Assembly: GCA_025345505.1 (NCBI GenBank)
Contig: JANVCC010000071.1
Coordinates: 2,670,373 to 2,734,372 of the forward strand
DNA length: 64,000 nt
Direction: 5' to 3'
DNA from: Todiramphus chloris collaris
Taxonomy: Eukaryota > Chordata > Aves > Coraciiformes > Alcedinidae
Numbering within the stretch: the stretch's first letter is position 1; each line of letters begins with the position of its first letter. Below, piece after piece: positions 36,701-48,700 of this stretch. Under the pieces are notes generated by a model that made no database searches, had not been told where the DNA came from, and saw only the letters and a list, made by a program, of their open reading frames with translations. Position numbers and translations under genes: made by a program.

Positions 36701-39700
36701 AAGATCAGAAAATCAGCGTAAAACAACCCAAACGTTTCACCTCCTTCTCCCAGCCCCTGGCAACAGCTCCGTTTCCTCGGGCAAAACAAAGTCTTTGTTA
36801 AAAATAATGAAGGAACAGGTGAAGCCTAAATACAGGAGGAGCAGTATCCTAAAAATACTTTTGGCCATCAGTATAAATGGTTTATTTGCTCACAATCCAG
36901 ACACAGGGGAAACAAATAACTCCTCCTGCACAGCAGCTAGGGATTGCTCCACTGCAGAGCACACAGATAATAGGGTTTGAAAAATAAATATATATACACA
37001 CAGATAAACACACAAGCAACCCCTGCTGCCAGACAAGAATGATTTGGTGTCTCTAAAAAAGAAAGGAATCACAGATTAAGGGAATTGTGTTTCAAGACCG
37101 AATCAACAGCAGTGGAAGTGGTTGAGCACTACAAGAAAATCTTTAGCTGCCAAAACCCAGAGCCTTTCTAAATCTGGGGCAATAAACTCGCAGAGTTAAA
37201 GGTTCTGTGCTGGGGTTGGCAAGTGCTTCCCTGGCTTCCCTGCACCCGCAGCTGCTTTAAAAATGAACCTCCCCAAAGCCATTACAGCTGCACAAAGACA
37301 CCGATCAATTCTCCGCGCAGCTCCTTTTCCTCCAAGTTTTGCAGCCCGTGACCAAGTTGTAACCCACAGGAACAGCCTCCCAGTAACACATGTTTCAGCC
37401 AAGCACAAATCACACCAGTAAACCCACTGCCTCTGCCTCGCACTGGGGACTTGGCACCCCTGAACCTCTCCTGCTGCTGCACGAGTGACAGGGGGACAAG
37501 CCCAGGGGAGCAGCTGGAGCTTGGCTACGCTGGCAAACAAAACACGTGAAAAATTCCAAGGAGGAGAAGAAAAAAAAAGAGCCAAAAGAAAAAAAATATT
37601 CTATCAGACATTACCTTATAGAGAGATGGGAACTTGAGCCAGAACTGCATTTGGGACATTTTTCAACCAGCATTCAGATTGCTGCTGGCAGAGCAGGACG
37701 TGGATGGAGCAGTCAGGTGAGAGTTTGCAGCCCAGAATGGAGAAAGCTCTTCATTCATGACCGCGACAGCAGCAGCAGCAGCAGCAGCCGGGGAGAGAGC
37801 TCAGCAAGGGTTTTTAAAAATTAACATGCAGAAGAAAGGAGTGAAAATGGAGGCGAAAGGGACAGCCATCCAGCGCGGCCGTCCCGACCCGACCCGCCGG
37901 CGATTTGCATATAGCGTTTAGTCATGAAGGAGAGTGCTCTTACTTCCTCTAAGTACAGGGGCTGACTTTCAGGAAATGATGCCTGCCTTGGTAAGTCAGG
38001 GAAATTACTGGCAGCGCGAGGAGAATTACTGTATGTGGTGTAATTCAACCACAGCCACACTGTAAACAAAGCCGGGCTCGGCAGCGCGACCAGACGCGGG
38101 GCAGGAGAGGTCCGGGCAGGAGCTCGGGCTCCTCTTGGCTCATCCATCAAAGCAAACATCAGCTTGTGTCACCCAAACCCTGCTCTGGGGCTGAGGGCTC
38201 CCACCCTCCTCGTTTCAGGGGCTCAGAGGATGTCATCAAACCAGAAAATAAAGGAGGAAAGATACTTACAAATTGGGTCTCCCCCCTCCCCAGCCCCCCC
38301 CAAGTGCCATGTGCTTTCTTTTGTCTGCGGCATCTGCCCCACCCCGAGACCAGAAAAGGAGTAGCCCTTTTCTTCACTTTCTTGCCCAGCTCTGTGTTCT
38401 CAGTGCCCAGGAACGCTGCCCTCTTTTTCCAAGGCTTCCCTTTCGACTTTTAACAGCTTTGGTAACAGAAAAAAAAGCAAAATTTCTGGCGGAGAAGAGG
38501 AAAGGGCACAAAAAAGGGACATCTGAAGGGGATTTGGTCCTCGGAAGCTTAAGGAAAAGCTGCTCCAACACAGCCCAAGGCAGAAGGAGAAGTGAACTTG
38601 CCTCACTTGTCCACATTTCCCACCACCCCGCAGGAAAACCATGAGAACTTTTCCGTTTGCTTTGGGCACAAGAGGTGCCCGTTTCCTTCTCCCTGGCAGC
38701 GCCGGTGCCGGGCTCTGGTTCATGCCCCGCCCCGGGCAGTGCCCACGGGCTGCTCCAGCTGCCCCAGGCTGGGTGCCACGCTCCTGCTCCGAGTCTTTCC
38801 AGGCAACCATGACACAGCTTCAAGGGAAAGGTGGCTCGTGGCCGCTCAGCGTTCGGGCCGGGGCTGGGTGGCTGCTGATGCAACTGCTCCTGCAACTGCT
38901 CCTGGGCCCTCGTGCCGAGAGCTGCTGGAAAATCCCACGTTACGAGGCACTTCTCAGAAAGAAAACCCCAAAAGCAACAAAGCTTTGGAGAGACAGGAGA
39001 GCAAATCGTAGAATGTCCTGGGTTGGAAGGGACCTTAAAGGTCGTCTGGGCCGAGCCTCCTGCAGGGAGCAGGGACACCCTCGACTAGAACAAGCTGCTC
39101 AGAGCCTCATCGAGCCTGACCCGGAATGTCTCCAGGGATGGGGCATCCACCACCTCCCTGGGCAGCCTGTTCCAAAGCCCTTACCCAGCCTGCAAGAGAT
39201 GAGAGCAGAAAACAAGGTGCTCTCCAACCCCTCTGAGAAGCGTTGGGGACAAATCTCAGGGAAGGGTTAATTTTGTATTACGACATTGGAGGAGGAGGGA
39301 GGATCAGGCCCCGCACAGGGCGACAGGCAGGGGCTGGAAAACCACTCCCAGGACAGAAACTCACCACAGGGCTCAGTTCCAAGGGCAGCTTGCACACGGC
39401 AGGACCCGCTGCACCCCAGCGGTTCCGCGGGAATGAAGTCATTAGCAGCCCGTAGTAACGAGGACCCACGTTCCACCGACTCCAGGAGAGGGGTTTTTCA
39501 ACGAGCAAACGGGATAGGGAAAAAAAATCCAAACCAAAACAAACAAACCACCCTTTCCTCAGCGTGCAGCCAGGGGTGCTGGGACTCAGCCTGGTATCAG
39601 AACCCATCTCACCTCCCGGCAAAGGCCGCGAGCAGAGGTTCGGCGAGCGCTGCCGCACGAGAGACGTTCAGCCGGAACCGCGCTGGAAATGAAGCCTTCG

Positions 39701-42700
39701 GTTTTTGTGGGCAGCTGGTTTGGGGTGGAGAGAGGCTGCGGGTTCTCACTGCTGCTTTCAGCTGAGTGGGGTTGTGTTTCATCAGCTGGCAGTGCCCCGG
39801 AGCCTGGGATAGGTGCTTTAATCATAGGTTTGAAGCAAAGAGACCAAACACATTTCTGAAATGTCTTAATTAGCGACTTGCTGACGACCGCCTCGCTGCG
39901 TGACCTTGATTAAACCACCATCTCTTGCGTAAGACTCCCATGGTCTCGCTGTTTATTGCAAACTTGAAAAAGCAGGTGGTTTATTTCCTCTTCCTTTTCT
40001 GGAAGGGGACAAATTGGGCAAAATGTAGGCAAGCAAACCGGCCACCAGAAGGAAGCGATGCCGTTGTTAGAGATAACCAGGAGAGCCGAGCGGATTTTGC
40101 AAGACCATGGCGATATCATCAGACAAGATAAGATAACCCCCCCTGAGGAACCACCACCGGGAATGTTCACCACCCGTTCTGAGGGAGAAGCCACATCCCA
40201 GCACTTCTGCCCCACACCATTAAGGCACAAGCACGCAGCCTGATAGAGAGAAGCAGGAGGATTCCAATGCTCACACGCGCCCGACTCGCTGCCTGCCAGC
40301 AAAACCTGAAACACGGTTCCTTTGTTGGGCAAGCTGCACGGCATCTCCTACCTCCTCCTCAGTCCTGGGCCCCTCAGTTCAAGAAGGACAGGGCTTGAAA
40401 GAGTCCAGTGCAGAGCCACAGAGATGAAGAAGGGAGTGGAGCATCTCCCTGCTGAGGAAAGGCTGAGGGAGCTGCGGCTCTGTGGCTTGGAGAAGAGGAG
40501 ACTGAGGTTTAGAGATACGTAAAGGGCGAGTGTCAGGAGGCTGGAGCCAGGCTCTGCTCTGTTATGTCCAGTGACAGGACAAAGGATGCAAGCTGGAGCA
40601 GAACAGGTTCCACAGAAACATAAGGAAGAACTTCTTCACTGTGAGGGTGATGGAGCCTGGCCCACGCTGCCCAGAGGGGCTGGTGAGTCCCCTTCTCTGG
40701 AGACATCCCAAACCCCCCTGGCTCTGTTCCTGTCTGACCTGCTCTGGGTGGCCCTGCTCTGGCAGGGAGGTTGGACTCGATGATCTTCCGAGGTCCCTTC
40801 CAACCCCTACCATTCTGTGATTGCTCAGCACTGACCTACAGCACAGCTTCCATAACCCACCCATGGTTCCTTGACAGCACGTGCTGAACTGGCAGGGAAG
40901 CAGAGACACGAAGCCATCCAGCCCAACACGCCCGTGCGGGAGAAGACCTGGCAGCTCCTCACCCTCACGCAACCGGAGAGCTCGGGACTAAGTTTCCCAA
41001 AGTTCTTTGCTGTCAAAAGACAAGGTCTTCACATGTGCCCAAGGACACTCTGGTGAGACCCTTGTGAAAAAAGCCAGTTAAGTGTCTGCAAATTGATTTT
41101 AATACCTGTATTCCCTGCAGACATCACCCCAGGACAGCGATAGGAACTTCCAGGACGTTTCTTATTCCAGGAAACTCTTCATTTCAGTCAGAAGCAAGTC
41201 GTTCATATAATTTAATAACTGCTACATTGATTTCTCTTAAATCACCCCAGCTCTGTGCACTGAAGCACTTTTAAAAATTAATACTTTTTTTTAAGAGTAG
41301 GTTAATTTCTCTCCCCCCTCTCCTGCTTTAACAAGAGAGATTAATCAGAGATTGCAAGGGGCTGGGAGTGAAAAGAGGCTGGTTTATGATTAACACGTGT
41401 GGTCTACAGCCCCCGTACACCACAAGCAGATCAAACAAGGCCGTAACTGCATCTTTACAGCATTACTGCAAACGACTCTTCCCCTGGAAGCTAATTCCTC
41501 CCTGCCCCCACAAGCTAAAGCAATCCCAAGTGACCTCCTGCCAAGCACAATTCACCTCGAAAAGGGTACGAGGCTTCCCTTGCCCAAACGTTTACACATC
41601 GAGCTGCTCACTCAGGAGAAAAGGAGGTTCCACGGAGCCCCCCGGCCACACCGGCCAGCCCTGGCTGCCAAATGTGGGGTTTCTTTTTCAGCCTAACTCG
41701 AAGCAAAGGACCCCAGGGAAGGAGGATCCCCAAAGCCCTGCTCTGCAGAGCCACGGGGGCAAGGGGAAGGAAGCCCAGACCCAGTCTGAAATGGGCAGGA
41801 GCATTCCAGATAACAAAAGGCTGGGAGGAAAGGAGCAGAGTCATGTGCTGTGGGGTAATTCGAAACAGGAGACAACAGAGAAGTTTGAAGACAAGGCAGT
41901 GGTGGCCGAGAGCAGCAAGCATTTAGGGACAGGCAAGCTCTACTGGGAACAGGCTGCTCTGCTTTTGTGATAAGGCTCTGGGGACAGACCACAGCTCACC
42001 ACACCCCCGCCAAGGGACAGCAGATGCCAAGGTACAGGCTGAAAACCTCCTGCTTTTAGTGTTTTGTTGTGGCAGGGAGCAGCTCATATCACCAGTGACA
42101 CAAGCTAGCACCCAAGCGATAAAAACAAAGTCACCCTGGGGCTGGATTCCAGCACCTGAGGCTGGAGGAAGTGGGGGAAGGGATGGAAACCAAACCGCGC
42201 TGCTCCTCAAGCCTTTGGTACTTGAGGACCTGCGTGCAGCCTGCAGACTTTGTCTACAGGGAGATGGCATCACGAGGTTGGATGAGACTCTGGCTTCAGA
42301 AGAGAGTTCCCAAGATGCAGAGATGCTGCCAGAGCCCCGTACAGCCTCACAGAGCTATTTCCTAAACCTCGGGCTCAGCCGCTCGTTTACACAAAGAATG
42401 TCAACGGACCGGCAAGGCTGAATCACCCAAAAGCAAGCCAAAACCCAAAAATACTGTGGAGGAAACAAGTTCAAGTTCACAGCAGGCTGTTCTGACCACG
42501 CCAAGGAAGCACCTTTTCCAACACGCAGAAGGGGTTCGGCGAGGCCGCTGCGATCCACACCGACATCGCTCCTCACCCGACCCGGGCGGCAGCGGCGAAT
42601 GATTTAACCAAAAAGATATTCCCAGAGCAACTCAGCAACATGGCAACACCCACGCATGTGGCATCCCCAGGCCAGCAAAGGCTTTGCCCTCTGAGGGCCT

Positions 42701-45700
42701 CCAAAACAAAACACGTCAGCTCTCCCAGCCTGCGGATGCCCGAGCCCCCCCGGACCCTCGGGCACATCACAATCCCCCCGCCATCATCGCCACCAACAAA
42801 GTGTGTGCTACACAGACACCCCAAAATCATGAGCAATTTGCTCTTTAGACCTTTAAAATCCTCTTTCAGTATTCCTGGAAAACTCTTTAAGGAGACAAGC
42901 TGCAGAAGCTCTCACAGAAGCACCTGATCTACCTTCTCCGCACCGGGACCACAGCTCTAAGCAAGGAGTTCTCACCAAGGCATGCAGCAAACTCCTCATG
43001 TTCTCTCTTTGGTTTCACTCCTCTGTTTGGCATGGCCAGGACAGCACAAAGTTTAACGGGACTCACCACTCCTACCAGCACGCTGGGCAAGCATGGAAAA
43101 GGTAGGTACTTTCCTATGGAGTCACCTGGAACGATGGAACCACCCAGGTAGTTCTGAATGGCACGGTTCAGCTTTCCAGGCAGATTGTTAATATTTAACA
43201 GTTTGGCATTTGGGACAGCAAGAAATCAGTAAAGTGGAAAATATTGCTGAAACAGGGGATGGGAAAGCTCCAGGATGCTCCTGGATGACTCCAGACTGAT
43301 GCTACTGCCTCCAGTTAAGTGTCTGATGCTCCACCAGATCCAGGCTGTAATGCTGGCTCCTGTGGAAAAAGCAGCTTTTCCCTGGATGAGCCTTGACAGG
43401 CAGTTCAGGAAGCCCTGGGTTTTCTCAGTGGCTTTTCACAGTAGTGCTTATTGCACTTTTAACACGTGAGAGCAGCCAGAGCAAACCTGGTAGAAAGCTC
43501 CAAGAAGTCAAGAGGTTGAGTGCTCCAAAATCCGTACTTCAGCTGGAGGGTGACTAAAGACGGAGCAACGCTCAGCGCAAAGCCTCAGAGCTTTTTTTCC
43601 TGCCCCAAACGGGGCAGAAAAGCACCCAGAAAAGTGCTCTGCTCTTTGTGGGCAGACACGTGGCCTTACCTGCTGTCACACAGGTCAAGACCTAAGGGAA
43701 AGAGCTGCCCGAGCTGTGCTAGATTGGAGAAGGGCACTTGGTTTCCACCCAGGAAGCAGAGCACTGGCAAGCACGCTGCAATAGCTGCGGTCTCGCAGCA
43801 GTTGGCTTGGCAAGAGAGTCTGAGCAAAAGCCTCAGTGCCCACAGGCCCCTCGCTCCATCCATCACTCCCTCTCCAAAAGGATGAGAGTGGCACGAGGAC
43901 TATTTCTTGTTCTGGGAATGATTTGAGGTCATTTGTGTCTCAGAGCCCTCCCGTTCTTTTCTGGTCTTGCTGAAGCATCTCCTTTTCACACAAAATCTCC
44001 AAAAATCAGCTCTTTCAAACCACCTGAGATCGATTTCTGTGAGGTAGCAGAGGGAGGAAGTTGATTGACCACTGAGATACTAGAAAATACGTAAGTTAAA
44101 GAAATAATTAATCCCTTTTCCCGTTAAACCCATCAACCAAACACACCAGACCTGCAAGCTGAGACCTACAGAGAGGACCCCTCTCCCTCTTCCCATCGCA
44201 GCCTGCTAAACGGCTTCCACAAGTTGATGAGATCACATTTCTGTCTCATTCCTCTAGCAATTAATTCTGCAGGAGGAAAAGATCAATGTTATTACTTATT
44301 ATTATTCATGTTCTTATCTGGTTTTATCTGGTTAGAAGACTCTGGTCAACAGCTACTGGTGACTGACCAGACCCACTGCACAGGACCAGTCGCTAACGTG
44401 AAGGACTCCAGCAGCTCTGCTCAGGGAGCTGGATTTGGGCTACCACACCAGTGGCTCACCTCAAAAGGCACAAACCCTCAGCCTCTGTAAATCCAAACCT
44501 GGAGAAATCAGAGGCTGGAAACCTCTCTTTAGCCACACCAAGAAAATAAAAGCCCAGTTAGGTGGGAATTAACACATCCCCTTCCAGAAGAGAACTGCCT
44601 CGATTTGCTGATGCACCGGTTAAGGAATCATGCCGGAAGAAGAGACAAAGGAATAAGGTTCTGTTTATAGAAGTCTTGCTATTCAGCAGTTACCGAAAAT
44701 AAAACACATCCCAAAGCACTCAGCAGCTTCAGAGGGCCTAGAGATTGCTTCTGAATTGCTGCTGTCAGAGAAACCGCCGCAATTGCACGCTGGACGAGTT
44801 TAAGATATTTCCAGTCTCCTCCTTTCCTCTCGGTAAGGCAATCCTGAAAAATAAACCCCATCACCACAAAGTACCATTCTCCCCGGAAGCCAATCAGGAG
44901 CTGTGTACTTACCTGAGGAAAATCACCATTTTTTGGTAAGAAGTCAGTGGGGTCCACAGATGCATAGTTTGTATCCAAGAAATGTGGTCTGCTGATGGAA
45001 TTCATACAAAAATCGGGAGGGGAATTAAAATATTGCCTGCAAGGAAATGGGAAAAGCAGTTATTTCCTGGCAGTCCTGAGCATTTCTCAGGTTGCTTCAG
45101 CCTCCATCATCAGCGGTGAAGCTGCCACTGTGGGATGACACACACAGGAGGTCGGGATTTAAAAAAAACAAGCTGTTTTTACCCAGAAGAGATATCTAGG
45201 GAAGATAATACATCCACCACTTAGAGCTGACTCCCCAGGCTCAGCAGCAGCAGAGCCTGGAGAACTGCATTTAGAATCCAGTTCTTGGCAACTGGGGTGA
45301 ACTGGGAAGGACTGAATAGATAAAAGTGCTCTGCAGGGCTAACTAATATCTCAGTCCTGACAACAAAGCCGCTGAGCTGCCCCAGCGCCAAGCATCTGCT
45401 GGAACCCAACAGTCACACAGCATGAGGACAAGCACCAAGTTTTGTGGAAATATCCCACCCCGACACCACTTTGGGCCCTAAAAGCAAGACAGCCCTTCCA
45501 GCTCCCAGCGATGAGCCAGAGAACAGCCCTGACCCTGGGGGGGGGATCCACCTCTCCCAGATCCCAACCTACAGACAGAGCAGCACGGAAGGGGTTTGGG
45601 ACCTGCTGCCCTGGCCCGAGGCATCCGCCCGTGCGGAGCTGACTTCTGGATGTGGCAGTGACAGAGAGCTGGGCTGAACTAACCCGTGAGGAAAGCAAAG

Positions 45701-48700
45701 GGCTGCTGGTGGCTCTCTCCTGGGCAGGGCACATGGCAGCATTTCCTCCAGCTCCCTCCCCCAGCGCCCGCTTCCTCCGAGCGGAGGGGAGGGAAGAATC
45801 GCAAAAGCGCAGCCGATTCCCTTCCTCCTTCCCCGATTCCCTTCCTCCTTCCCGGGGAGCAGCCTCTGGCCCGCGGTGCAGAGCGAGCGTCTCCCGGTTT
45901 CGCTCTTAGGGAGGCAGGATCGTTCCCTCCTCTCCTGCAGGAGGGAGGAATGTGCTTCGTAATCCTTCCCGTAAGGGCTCTGCCCCGGCCGCTTGGGCAA
46001 TCGCTGCTGGAACGGCTGAAAGGTTCTCACCCGCTCCAACTGGTTTCCTCCTCTGGTCTTGGTAATGCCAGAGCTAGAGAACCCACGGCAATAAACTTTA
46101 ACGAGGCACCGGGGCGGGGGGAGAAGGAGAATTGAAAAAGAACTGCTCCCCCGGAGCAGAGCCGAGGAAGGGCCTCCCTGCCAAGGTGCTATTAAGTAAT
46201 TAAAATGCCATGTGTGGCTTGCAGCTCATTAATACACCACGCTCAACATTTACATGTGGATTGCTGGGCAAACACAGTTATCTCGCTCTGCTAAATACAT
46301 TTTTCCTGCTTTCTCCCCCCCCAGCCATTAAAGATAATACCCTCAAATAGGAAGCGCTTCCTCCCCCTCTCTTCCTCGCCACTCCTCTGCCCAGAGCTGC
46401 CAGGGAGAGGCAGGCAGACCCAAAGGGCACCTCGACCCTGGGCGAGCAGAGATGGGTGTACCCCCAACAGCTCCAGCACTGACTCGTGGCTCCTCCTGAT
46501 CCATTCGGGCTACTTAAAATCCAAGCATAAATCCTGGGACTGAGCATTTACACGCGGGGAGAGGCTTGTTTAAGCTGCTTTCAAGTTGAAACCATTGTGG
46601 TCTCTCCTGCACCAGGATAGAGCTTGGCCAGCGCTAACGAAGCCAGGGGGGAGAGGCAAAGCTATTTTTACCCGAAAAGCGAATGAACATCACCTCCTGT
46701 TCCAGCAGCGGGGTCTGGGCAAGAGTCAGTTAAGGTGATGGGAAGGAGACCAAGACAACCTCAACCTCCCAGGCCTGAACTGCCAGGGAACAGCCTGCTC
46801 TAGCTCTGGGATGTTTTGCTTCCCTTACTTAATCTCGGGTTTCAAATCCGTGAGTGTGAGATGAACTTTCTTCTTCCATCCAAAATGAGCTACAGGGGCA
46901 TGAGCCAAAGTCCTCTCACTGCCTCTGGTGCTGTGCTTCACCTGTCTCTGGGTAAGAGCTTAAAGATACTCACCCTCGTTTGAAGAGCTGGCAGAAAGCC
47001 ACTGAGAGGTTAGCTTGAATTCAGCTGGGAGTGGAAGCTTTAAGCAGAAGACTCAAGTGCAGGAGCATCCAAAGCAAAGGTGTGAAACCAGCCTTGGAGG
47101 GAGATCACCCCAAGGGCCTACCTGCTCACCTTCACCAGGACTTAGTCACTGGTTGAAGTTCTCCATGGAAGCTTCTCTGCTCAACAGCTCCTCCTTGGAA
47201 GCTCAAGATTTTGCACTTGGGCTGCAGTGACCCCATGCAACGCTGCAGGCCTGGGGCAGCGTGGTTGGAGAGCTGTCTCGTGGAGAGGGACCTGGGGGTT
47301 CTCACTGACAAGCGAATGAAGATGAGCCAGCAGTGTGCCCAGGTGGCAACAACAGCCAAGGGCATCCTGGCCTGGGTTAGAAACAGCGTGAGCAGCAGGA
47401 GCAGGGAGGTGATTGTCCCCCTGTGCTCAGCACTGGGGAGGCTTCACCTCCAGTGCTGTGCCCAGTTTGGGGCACCTCAGGACAAGAGAGATCTCGAGGG
47501 GCTGGAGTGGGTGCAGAGGAGGCAACGAAGCTGGGCAAGGGACTGGAGAAGAGATCGTGTGAGGAGCGTTTGAAGGAGCTGGGCCTGTTCAGTTTGAGGA
47601 AGAGGAGGCTGAGGGGAGACCTCATCACTCTCTACAGCTCCCTGAAAGGACAGTGTAGAGAGGCTGGTGCTGGGCTCTGCTCTCAGGGCATTAGGGACAG
47701 AACCAGAGGGAATGGCCTCAAGCTGAGACAAGGCAGGGTTAGACTGGACACTAGGGAAAAATTCTTCATGGAAAGGGTAGTGAAATATTGGAATGGGCTG
47801 CCCAGGGAGGTGGGGGAGAGATTGGAATGGGCTGCCCAGGGAGCTGGGTGAGTCCCCATCCCTGGATGTGTTTCAGCATCGCTTGGATGTGGTGTTGGGG
47901 GACGTGGTCTAGGGGTGAACTTGTAGAGTAGGGCTAATGGTTGGACACAATGACCACAAGGCCATTTTCCAACCTAAATGATTTTGTGTGATTTTCAACA
48001 GCAGGACCTTAAGGAACACTCTGTGGACAGGCTCTCACAGGAGCCCATCTCTCAGAGCAGAGCACATCCTCCCCAGGGGATGCTTTCCACACCTTGACAG
48101 TTTAAGCTGTCAACGAACATCCCCAAGCTGTCAACAAGCTAGAACCAGGCTCATTCACACCACTGGGACACTGTACCTGCCCCACGTGTTTCATACCAGC
48201 TGCTCAGGCACACATCCGAGGCATCCAAAGCCCTTCTGGGGCCACGCTGCAGCTTCACCGGAGACTTCCCACGTGTTCCGTGGCCAGGCTCTGAGCTCTG
48301 GGGCTGTAGCCCCCCACTCAGAGACACCAACTCCACTTCTCAGGCTACTGGAAGATGGAGACGAGTTGGTGAGGTCACAGGCAGCCTCACCACCTGCCTG
48401 GAACTCGTCTTCCCCCTCAACAGACCAATTCATGTTTTTCAGAGGCTACACACGTAGATGGGAAAGCGGAAAAGGGCGGAAAACCGGCAAGAAACGGGGA
48501 CCAGGTGCTTTGGAAACTGGGGAAGAAAGCTTTGCTCCAGGTTTGGAGCAACACTTGCTTTGCAGTTGTGCTGTTGGCAGTGGTGTCACACAACTGGAGT
48601 GCCCCAGGCCTCCCTGGAGCAAGGAAAGCACCGAGCCTCCAGCAGCAGAGGAAGCCCAGCTCCTCCCAGATTATTGCCTCGGCAACAAGCTCTTCCCTAC

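Larger units (their letters stand above)
32253..44912 (-). other. SBNO2: SBNO2 intron between C3 and C4 (12.7 kb)
   Basis: The largest intron. It holds the probable alternative first exon (37944-38159) and CR1 pieces at 39005-39195 and 40360-40822. A CAG repeat (37769-37789 on the plus strand) and an ATTTGCAT octamer (37903-37910) flank the alternative exon. I found nothing supportable in the remaining parts (32260-37700, 40830-44900). Confidence 0.6.

Noticed and set aside
47211..47851. Two plus-strand open frames of 120-142 codons
   Set aside because: They are remnants of the CR1 reverse-transcriptase end and 3' UTR, not host genes.
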